Below, in pieces: positions 57,888 through 64,000 of a DNA stretch of 64,000 bases. The DNA comes from G963675935 sp963675935 (GTDB lineage: Bacteria > Planctomycetota > Planctomycetia > Pirellulales > Thermoguttaceae), in the NCBI GenBank assembly GCA_963675935.2, contig OY780964.2, positions 1,664,303 to 1,728,302 of the forward strand. The letters are read 5' to 3'. A program made the position numbers and the translations under genes. Each line of letters starts with the position of its first letter. Within the stretch, counting starts at the first letter, position 1. The notes beneath the pieces were generated by a model that worked only from the letters and a program-made list of their open reading frames with translations, was not told where the DNA came from and did not search any database.

Positions 57888-59576
57888 CTAGGACCGACGG
57901 CTCGGATGCTTCTTCGCCAATTGGCGATGCCGACTTTGACGTCGACGGGCCGCAGCGGCCGATTCTTCGCGTCGGTAGCTCCGCACATGCTCCGGATGGG
58001 TTTTCGCCCAACGATCCGGCAGTAGCCCACGAAGCTCAAGCGGATTGGTGATCTGCGGCAGTCGGGTCAACACATCGGTCAGGTACGCCTGCGGGTCGAG
58101 ATGATGCCGCTTCGCACTGGCCACGAAACTGTAAAGCACCGCCGCGGTGCTGCCGCCCTGATCGCTGCCCAAGAATGTCCAATTGCGGCGTCCGAGCGCT
58201 TGCTCTTTCAGCGATCGCTCCGTTCGGTTGTTGTCGATGGGAATCGCCCCGTTGCCGAGGAACCGCGTCAGCGCCTCCCACTGCCGCAGGCTGTACTTGA
58301 TCGCAACGGTAATCGGCGACTTCGGCCGCACCACGACCAACTTGTCGCGTAGCCAATCGGCCAACGCCTCCATGATGGGCGCCGACTTCGCCTGGCGCAA
58401 CGCCAGTCTTTCGTCGTCCGACATGCCAACCGCCTCGTGTTCCACAGCGTAAAGCTGCTGAAAGAAAGCCAACGCCTCGTGCGCCAACTGAGGCGAGGTG
58501 TCGCGAGCGTCATAAAACTTCCGCCGGGCGTGCGCGTTGCAGCCAGCTTCGACAATCGCCCCGCGCGACTCCCAGAATATTCCGTCATAACCACCAAAGG
58601 CGTCCGCCTGAAGCACGCCGCGATAGTCCCTCAAAAACTTCTGCGGACCATCCCGCTTTCGGTTCGGCGTATAATCGTAGACAGTGTAGGGATGCCGAGC
58701 GTCACCTACATAACTCCAAAACCGACCGGTTCGTGTGTGGTCCAATTCCGGATCGAGAACTTTCACCGGCGTGTCGTCGGTTCCCAACACGCCGCTGCTC
58801 AACGTTCGGCGAATCAGCAGCCGATAGAACGGCGTCAGGCACTCGGCCGAACCTCGCATCCAGCCCCAAAGCGTGCTGCGACGAATCAGCACCCCATACC
58901 GCGCCAAATCGTCTTCCAGACGATACAGCGGCTTGTGCTGGGCGTATTTCGCATCGATCACATGGGCCAGCAAGCTCGGCCCGGCGACGCTCTTCTCGAT
59001 CGGTTGCGCCGGCTTCGACGCCGTCACCACTTGTTCCTGGCATTTCCGGCAGGCGTAGGTGAACCGGGCGTGCTCCTCAATGTACAGCGAAGCGGGAACG
59101 TAGGCTAATTGTTCGCTAACCTCTTCGTCGATCTTCTCCCGCGACTCGCCGCAGCACGGACACACCAATTCCTCCGCGGAAACCGCGTGTTCCACCCGCT
59201 TGCGCGGCAAAAACTGCGGCAGCGGCCGACGACCGTGGCCGCGACGCTTTTGCGTCGATGGCTCCTCGGTGCTTTCCACCGCCGGCGTCGATGATGATGA
59301 CGAGGAATCGTTCTGTACCTCGAAAAGATGCTGCTGACGCGGGTCTTCGGCAAACCGCTCGCGACGATGCCCGAAAATGTGTCGCTTCAACAACGCCAAC
59401 TCGTGGCTGAGCTTCTCGATCGTCTGCTGTTGGGCAGCGACCGTCTGCGACGATTCCTCCAAAGCGGCCAACAGATGCGATTCCCGACCCAGCACAGCTT
59501 CGATCAGTCGTTGCAAGTCTGGGGCATCCGCCGGCGGCGAAGATGAGTTCGGAGATGAAGAGACGTTCGCGTTCAT
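57888..59576 (-). CDS. tnpC: IS66 transposase TnpC
   Basis: 562 residues. The leucine-zipper-like N-terminus (LAALEESSQTVAAQQQTIEK) precedes a zinc finger (ELVCPCCGESREKIDEEVSE). The DDE core has LGTDDTPVKVLD, LQADAFGGYDG and DNNRTERSLKEQAL, and the ending is GLLPDRWAKTHPEHVR. All parts needed for transposition are present. The ATG at 59576 begins the family-like sequence; 94 upstream codons in the open frame are not used. Confidence 0.92.
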   Translation of the reverse strand: MNANVSSSPNSSSPPADAPDLQRLIEAVLGRESHLLAALEESSQTVAAQQQTIEKLSHELALLKRHIFGHRRERFAEDPRQQHLFEVQNDSSSSSSTPAVESTEEPSTQKRRGHGRRPLPQFLPRKRVEHAVSAEELVCPCCGESREKIDEEVSEQLAYVPASLYIEEHARFTYACRKCQEQVVTASKPAQPIEKSVAGPSLLAHVIDAKYAQHKPLYRLEDDLARYGVLIRRSTLWGWMRGSAECLTPFYRLLIRRTLSSGVLGTDDTPVKVLDPELDHTRTGRFWSYVGDARHPYTVYDYTPNRKRDGPQKFLRDYRGVLQADAFGGYDGIFWESRGAIVEAGCNAHARRKFYDARDTSPQLAHEALAFFQQLYAVEHEAVGMSDDERLALRQAKSAPIMEALADWLRDKLVVVRPKSPITVAIKYSLRQWEALTRFLGNGAIPIDNNRTERSLKEQALGRRNWTFLGSDQGGSTAAVLYSFVASAKRHHLDPQAYLTDVLTRLPQITNPLELRGLLPDRWAKTHPEHVRSYRREESAAAARRRQSRHRQLAKKHPSRRS

Positions 59577-59643
59577 GTCGTCTCTATAGATACACAATGA
59601 ACCCGACTTATTCCAGAGGGAAAGAATAGTTTTTGTTTGGAAA

Positions 59644-60048
59644 TCATGTGTGCAGGGCTGGCCGCGGAGAATCATCGCGCGCGCGAGCCACACGATAGAA
59701 TCGTTTTCGCCGCGTAACCGTCCGCGGATCGACGCCATCAAGCAACATTGCCAATTCGCCGGCGCGGATCTCCAATGCCGGCGTTTCGCCCGCTTTGTCA
59801 GAGGTGGCTCGCAATGATGGGAAGGTAGATCCTTCCAATCGCTTGTACCAAAGAACAAGGCCGTCGCCCTGCCAGAAAAGAATCTTCACGCGATCGTGGC
59901 GACGATTGAAGAACAGAAATAAATGGCCTGACTCCGGGTTCTGGCCGATCTCGCTCTCGACCATCGCGGCTAACCCATCAAAACTCCTCCTCATATCCGT
60001 CACGCCCGTGAAGACGAAGATTCGTACCGCCACGGGCAGACTTAGCAC
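59644..60048 (-). CDS. tnpB: IS66 accessory protein TnpB
   Basis: 134 residues. LPVAVRIFVFTGVTDMRRSF, then FDGLAAMVESEIGQNPESGH and LFLFFNRRHDRVKILFWQGD, then YKRLEGSTF are the TnpB (IS66 Orf2) landmarks. A GTG at 60048 overlapping the end of tnpA is the likely start. Confidence 0.88.
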   Translation of the reverse strand: MLSLPVAVRIFVFTGVTDMRRSFDGLAAMVESEIGQNPESGHLFLFFNRRHDRVKILFWQGDGLVLWYKRLEGSTFPSLRATSDKAGETPALEIRAGELAMLLDGVDPRTVTRRKRFYRVARARDDSPRPALHT

Positions 60049-60518
60049 GGCGGGCTCTCCAACACGGCCAAGACTTGCTGCAGCAGTGCGATGTCGCAAC
60101 CGTGCTCAACGCGAATCAGCGTCCCACGCGGAAGAAGAATCTCGATGGGCGGTGACGACCTCGACGTGTTGGCCGCGTTCGCCGCGATTGGCTCGGCATC
60201 CTCCACCAGACGCACGGGCACCAAGCTGCCATCGCCCGCGGACTGACACAGCCGCTTACGCTGCCGACGGGACTGCTGGGCTATCGGCTTTGTCTCGGGT
60301 TGCGCCGATGTCGACTCCATTGTCGCCAGCGTGGCGATGGCCTCCGATGGGCGATCCTCTTTTCGCAGCCGTTGTTGCCAGGCGTAGAACGAGGATTCTT
60401 TCAGGCCCTCGCGTCGGCAGAAGCCTGCCGCGCTCATCCCGCTATTCGCCCACAGATCGATTGCCAACTCCCAAAAACGTCTCGCTTCCGCCGGGCTCCG
60501 TCGTCGCGCACTGTCCAT
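60042..60518 (-). CDS. tnpA: IS66 accessory protein TnpA
   Basis: 158 residues. RRFWELAIDLWANSGMSAAG, then FCRREGLKESSFYAWQQRLR is the helix-turn-helix of IS66 TnpA; the C-terminal IEILLPRGTLIRVEHGCD is also typical. The ATG at 60518 begins the conserved part. Overlaps tnpB by 7 nt. Confidence 0.85.
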   Translation of the reverse strand: MDSARRRSPAEARRFWELAIDLWANSGMSAAGFCRREGLKESSFYAWQQRLRKEDRPSEAIATLATMESTSAQPETKPIAQQSRRQRKRLCQSAGDGSLVPVRLVEDAEPIAANAANTSRSSPPIEILLPRGTLIRVEHGCDIALLQQVLAVLESPPC

Positions 60519-60595
60519 GACTGACCTCCTGGATATCGTTTGCCCCACGATTCCAGAATACCAGACCATGCAAGATGTAGTTCACAGGACGGACA

Positions 60596-61129
60596 CTAAA
60601 ACCGCGCCGTCACCTCGCCGGTGGCGTCGTCGATCATCACCATCAACACCGCCCAACCGCGACGACCTTCAAACCAGTCGTGATGCGAACCGTCCATCTG
60701 CACCAAATCGCCCCGGCGATCGCGACGCGGCCGCCGGCGGCGATGCGGTGGCCGCTTCCGTCGCCGCTCCAACAAGCCGGCCTGCGAGAGCCAGCGACGC
60801 AACGTCGTCACCGCAACCACAATGCCGTCGTCTTTGCTCAAACATTCGGCCGCGAGCGTCGGGCCGTAATCGGCATAGCGTTCGCGATACAGCGCCAACG
60901 CGGCCTGTTTTATCTGCTCCAGCGACCTTCGGTTCGACGCTCGGCCTCGCAACCGATGCACCAAACCGGCGTCGCCTTGCTCCTTGTACCGCGACCACGC
61001 CCGCTTCGTTTGCCGATAGCTCAAGCCCAGCATTTCGCTAGCCGCAACCAAGGACAGCCCCCCCAATTTGACTCGCCCGAACGCCTCCAACCGCTTACGC
61101 TCTTTCCGACTCATCGAAATGATCTCCAT
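60596..61129 (-). pseudogene. ISNCY-like transposase, C-terminally truncated
   Basis: 177 codons. RLEAFGRVKLGGLSLVAASE, then LSYRQTKRAWSRYKEQGDAG and LVHRLRGRASNRR form the N-terminal DNA-binding part; LVQMDGSHHDWFEGR and VMIDDATGEVTARF hold the first two Asp of the catalytic triad. The frame then meets the IS66 end, whose bases supply the TAG at 60596-60598. The third acidic residue is lost, so it is inactive. AAAGGAAACGAGA precedes the ATG at 61129. Confidence 0.8.
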
Positions 61130-61207
61130 TCTCGTTTCCTTTCGGAAACGATCTTAGGGGACATTTCTAATGGTCGCCAATGGGGTCAATTCTAATGGCG
61201 CACGACA
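60596..61207 (-). mobile_element. Truncated ISNCY-like insertion sequence
   Basis: The right part of an element whose outer end (61154-61207, TTAGGGGACATTTCTAATGG...) also occurs at 13602-13656. Its other half is missing because the IS66 copy ending at 60596 interrupts it. Confidence 0.75.
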
Positions 61208-61257
61208 AGCTTGGAATAGGAATGTTTCATCCGCACTTTGCTCTTCCTCTATAATTC

Positions 61258-61400
61258 TTGTCCGCACTCTGGGGTAGAGAGCCAGCCGGGCGACCGTTTC
61301 CTTTGCGTTCCGTTGCGGTCCGACCGCCCAGGACGGCTAGCGGGCCGTCTGGGGCAAAAACGCAAGGAAAGGCAAAGGAAAGGTCGGCAGCCAAGGATTT
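61258..61400 (+). repeat. Dispersed ~145-bp repeat, copy C
   Basis: Shares GGACGGCTAGCGGGCCGTCT then GGGGCAAAAACGCAAGGAAA with copy A at 16241-16385; the left part is more divergent. The rest of 61208-61535 shows nothing else. Confidence 0.65.
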
Positions 61401-61588
61401 GCCGCCGGGAGGCCGTTTGTCGTTGCGGGGCTTGGGCTTCCGGCTTTGCCGAGCACTTCTTTTCCCCAAATGCTTCGGAGTGCCCAGGGGTGGCAACCAT
61501 TTTAGCCGCGACGGTTAGATTAGTCCAGTTCCTTGGTGTCCGTTCCGCGAACCGCAGGGGGTGGAAATGGATGGCGGGGGGCGGGCGG

Positions 61589-63211
61589 CTATTGCGGCGG
61601 GGAGGACTCGGTTGCGGCGGCTTGCTTCCAAACGTCCGGCAGGAAATGGTCCAATTCCTCCGTCGGAGCGAAAGGAAGCCGGGCAAATAAGCCGGTCAGG
61701 TATCGCTGAGGATCGAGACCATGCCGCTCGGCGCTGGCGATCAAGGAATACAAGAGCGCGGTGGTCTCGCCCGCTCGGTCATTGCCCGCGAAAAGCCAAT
61801 TCTTCCGGCCGATGGCCACACGCTTCATTGCCCGCTCGGCCGCGTTGTTGTCGATCGCCAAGAAGCCCTCGGTGGTGTAGACGCACAGGGCATTCCACTG
61901 GTTCAATGCGTACCCGATCGCTTGGCCCATCGCGCTGCGAGGCAAAACATTTTGCTGCTCGGCGTCAAGCCATGTTTTGATCCGCGCGAGGATCGGCACG
62001 CTCTTCGCTTGGCGCAGTTCGCGCCGCGCGTCGTCGCCCAGTTCCTTTGCTTCGTCCTCGACGGCGTACAACTCACGCACCATCGCGAGCATCTCGGCGG
62101 CGCGGCGGCCATCGGTCTCCTTCGCCTCGAAGAACTTGCGACGCGCATGCGCCCAGCAGGCAACCTCGACGACATGGCCTGTGTGATAAATCCCGTCGTA
62201 ACCGCCGTAGGCGTCGGCCTGCAAAAATCCCTTGAAATCGCGGAGCCAATCGGCCGGGCCTGCCCGCGAGCGGTTCGGCGTGTAGTCGTAGACGATGTAC
62301 GGATTCGCCGCGTCGCCGAGGTAGCCCCAAAGCCGACCCTTGCGACACTTTCCCTCGCCAGGCGATTGGATCGGCACCGGCGTGTCGTCGGTGTGAATGT
62401 TTCGCGATTGGAGAATTCGCTCGATCATCCGCGACACCAACGGCCGAGCCAACTCCCCGGCGGCCTGCATCCACGCGCACATTGTGCTCCGGGCGATCTG
62501 AATGTTCTGCCGCGCGAAGATGTTTTCCAAGCGATAGAGCGGAAGATGGTCGCCCAGCTTGCTCACCGCCACGTAGGCCAACAAGCCCGGCCCCGGCAAA
62601 CCCTTGTCGATCGGCTGCGCGGGCTTCGCCGCGGCAACGATTTGCGGATTGTAGCCGTCGTGTTCGCATCGGCGGCAGCCGTATTTGTGGCGAATGTGCC
62701 GCAATACCTTGAACGACGCCGGCAGGTATTCGAGTTGCTCGCTCACTTCCTGGCCGATCCGCTCACGCAGTTCGCCGCAGATCGGGCACGCCTTCTCGGC
62801 GTCGGCCAAGTCGTGCTCGATGTCGATCCGCGGCAGATGATCCGGCAGCGGGCGACGGCCGTGCTTGTGCCGCTTCGCCACACGACGGGTCGAAAGTTCT
62901 TCGCCCGATTCCTCGGCGACGCTCGCTCTGTCCAGCGGCATATCGTCGATCTTCAGCCCGAACAAAAGCAGTTGTCGCGGATCGAACCGCTCATTGCGCG
63001 GGCCGTACATCCGCCGCAGGAAATAAACCGTTACTTCCCGCGTCGTCTTCGCCACCGCTTCGTTCACCGCCGCTTGAACCGCCTCGTCAACGGCCGTTTG
63101 AATCTCGGCTTCCACGGCCGCTTGAATCTCGGCATCACGCCGCGCGTAATGCTCGACAAGCATGTCTTTCAAGAGCGTGGGATCGTCGGGAAGCTGGTCG
63201 ATGGCAAGCAT
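61589..63211 (-). CDS. tnpC: IS66 transposase TnpC
   Basis: 540 residues. An Ala/Glu/Arg-rich coiled N-terminus (RRDAEIQAAVEAEIQTAVDE) precedes a zinc finger (EKACPICGELRERIGQEVSE). The DDE segments are IHTDDTPVPIQS, LQADAYGGYDGIY and DNNAAERAMKRVAI, with the usual ending (LFARLPFAPTEELDHFLPDV). ATG at 63211. It looks intact and belongs to a different IS66 subgroup from the 57888 copy. Confidence 0.92.
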   Translation of the reverse strand: MLAIDQLPDDPTLLKDMLVEHYARRDAEIQAAVEAEIQTAVDEAVQAAVNEAVAKTTREVTVYFLRRMYGPRNERFDPRQLLLFGLKIDDMPLDRASVAEESGEELSTRRVAKRHKHGRRPLPDHLPRIDIEHDLADAEKACPICGELRERIGQEVSEQLEYLPASFKVLRHIRHKYGCRRCEHDGYNPQIVAAAKPAQPIDKGLPGPGLLAYVAVSKLGDHLPLYRLENIFARQNIQIARSTMCAWMQAAGELARPLVSRMIERILQSRNIHTDDTPVPIQSPGEGKCRKGRLWGYLGDAANPYIVYDYTPNRSRAGPADWLRDFKGFLQADAYGGYDGIYHTGHVVEVACWAHARRKFFEAKETDGRRAAEMLAMVRELYAVEDEAKELGDDARRELRQAKSVPILARIKTWLDAEQQNVLPRSAMGQAIGYALNQWNALCVYTTEGFLAIDNNAAERAMKRVAIGRKNWLFAGNDRAGETTALLYSLIASAERHGLDPQRYLTGLFARLPFAPTEELDHFLPDVWKQAAATESSPPQ

Positions 63212-63269
63212 GGCGATTGGTATAACATAGATCGGCCGATCGCGCAAGTGGAGTTGGAAATTATTTGTG

Positions 63270-63605
63270 CTATCCCGCGCGACGCGCGGCGACTTCCAAT
63301 CCGTCGAGCAGTCGCAGAAGCTGCGCGGCATCGACGGCGATCGAGCGTTCGTCGCTTTGGGGAAAGCGAAACGTGCCGCGTTCGAGCCGCTTGTAGTAGA
63401 TGGTCAGGCCGTCGCCGTCCCACCACAGAATCTTCACTCGCTCGCTGGAACGATTGCGAAAGACGAAGACATTGCCGCCAAGCGGATCGTGGCCGAGAAA
63501 CGATCGCACCACTTCGGCCAGGCCGTCGAAGCTCTTGCGCATATCGACCGGCGTGGTGGCGATCCAGACTTGCCCACCGCGCATGCCGTGAGTTGCCCCG
63601 ATCAT
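63270..63605 (-). CDS. tnpB: IS66 accessory protein TnpB
   Basis: 111 residues. GQVWIATTPVDMRKSFDGLA, then VVRSFLGHDPLGGNVFVFRN and VKILWWDGDGLTIYYKRLER are the TnpB landmarks. Overlaps the tnpA stop by 4 nt (ATGA) and is followed by tnpC. Confidence 0.9.
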   Translation of the reverse strand: MIGATHGMRGGQVWIATTPVDMRKSFDGLAEVVRSFLGHDPLGGNVFVFRNRSSERVKILWWDGDGLTIYYKRLERGTFRFPQSDERSIAVDAAQLLRLLDGLEVAARRAG

Positions 63606-63943
63606 GGCTGGCCCTCATTCGCCTCAAGGGCGTGGACGAGAGTGGCGAGGCGATCGACCGGAAACGATTCGCTCAAGCGGAGCGATCGGCCGCCGCGCAG
63701 TTCGAGCGTGATGCAGGCCGCCGCGTGAACCTCGCCGAGAACCAACGGGACAAAGGCTGGCTGCTTGCGAGTGCATCGCTTGGGGCCGCGCTCTTGGATC
63801 GTTCGCCGCCAGAAGTAGAATGCGGATTCGTGGAGTCTTTCTCGGTGACAGAACTGCCGGACAGTCAGCCCACTCTTCGCGTGTCTTGCCACAATCTGCC
63901 GCCAGACCTTCTCGCGGTTAGGGTCTCGAATCGTATTGGCCAT
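63602..63943 (-). CDS. tnpA: IS66 accessory protein TnpA
   Basis: 113 residues. KVWRQIVARHAKSGLTVRQF, then CHRERLHESAFYFWRRTIQE is the helix-turn-helix of TnpA. The C-terminal ITLELRGGRSLRLSESFPVD is also typical. Start at 63943; GGAGACC lies upstream. Confidence 0.88.
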   Translation of the reverse strand: MANTIRDPNREKVWRQIVARHAKSGLTVRQFCHRERLHESAFYFWRRTIQERGPKRCTRKQPAFVPLVLGEVHAAACITLELRGGRSLRLSESFPVDRLATLVHALEANEGQP

Positions 63944-64000
63944 CGCTGGTCTCCTGGATGTAAGTTGCGATGGCCCGATCTTGACAGATCACTCGGCAAG

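Larger units (their letters stand above)
57824..60596 (-). mobile_element. Complete IS66-family element
   Basis: 2773 bp bounded by GTGTCCGTCCTGTGAAC at 57824-57840 and its reverse complement at 60580-60596. It contains tnpA, tnpB and tnpC, all intact, on the minus strand. The 8-bp flanks (TCTCATTG and TAAAACCG) do not match, so no target duplication remains, suggesting a later deletion or recombination. Confidence 0.85.
61536..64000 (-). mobile_element. IS66-family element, right end beyond the window
   Basis: A probable left end GTGTCCGTTCCGCGAAC at 61536-61552 resembles the end of the element at 57824. tnpC, tnpB and tnpA follow on the minus strand, distinct in sequence from the 57.8-kb copy. 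The upstream end was not seen before base 64000. Confidence 0.75.

Noticed and set aside
57816..60604. Target-site duplication around the complete IS66 element
   Set aside because: Flanking 8-mers TCTCATTG and TAAAACCG differ, so none can be claimed.

Overview
The window looks like a GC-rich planctomycete chromosome, probably of a Pirellulales-type lineage. This is inferred from protein style: a Tat-exported sugar-phosphate isomerase, exported TPR proteins, the J-like domain opening PYHVWLGIPPEEQPPNHY, several IS66 elements, and small palindromic repeats inserted in frame inside genes. No rRNA or species marker is present, so the assignment stops there.

Layout. Positions 1-13.4 kb hold ordinary chromosomal genes: the 3' part of recQ, a sugar isomerase, aldose 1-epimerase, a TPR protein, a ROK glucokinase, plsC, cmk with an upstream antitoxin and a shrunken PIN-toxin gene, an alpha/beta hydrolase fused to a DUF5063-like domain, and a GH38-like protein. 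A decayed IS66 derivative with 58-bp inverted repeats lies at 13.65-15.27 kb. An intact tRNA-Cys(GCA) follows at 15.87 kb.

From the tRNA anticodon loop (15905) to a second copy of the tRNA 3' half (57315) lies a 41.4-kb integrated siphovirus-like prophage. It is bounded by a 223-bp direct repeat that I count as 97% identical. Apart from one putative regulator and one transposase, every gene in it is on the minus strand. From right to left the order is: HNH/HTH fusion (possible excisionase), a ribbon-helix-helix-like gene plus a partner gene, tyrosine integrase, divergent regulator, small early genes, a RepA-like ATPase with an overlapping DNA methyltransferase, more small genes, an array of four nested hairpins, and HNH and zinc-finger genes. 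Next comes a second ribbon-helix-helix/partner pair with a two-TM protein and a pseudopilin between its members. Then come terminase, gpW-like protein, portal, prohead protease-scaffold, capsid, adaptor and tail genes, tail-assembly chaperones joined by a programmed -1 frameshift signal, tape measure, distal tail genes and a coiled-coil membrane protein. The tape-measure gene is split by a DDE-transposase IS with a 6-bp target duplication, so the phage is probably defective. Between the tail genes and attL lies a five-gene cluster of exported proteins (TPR, PKD, HEAT-like, tandem phosphate-binding-like, J-like) that looks like non-phage cargo.

Right of attR (57.8-64 kb) the chromosome is a pile of insertion sequences: a complete IS66, a truncated ISNCY-like element and most of another IS66. 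A roughly 145-bp dispersed repeat occurs inside the prophage next to attL and twice more outside it.

The observations most worth a second look are the pseudopilin pair nested in a duplicated gene pair, the nested-hairpin array, the frameshift signal, the cargo operon, the mini-PIN gene coupled to cmk, and the palindromic elements that form interdomain linkers in recQ and the GH38-like protein.
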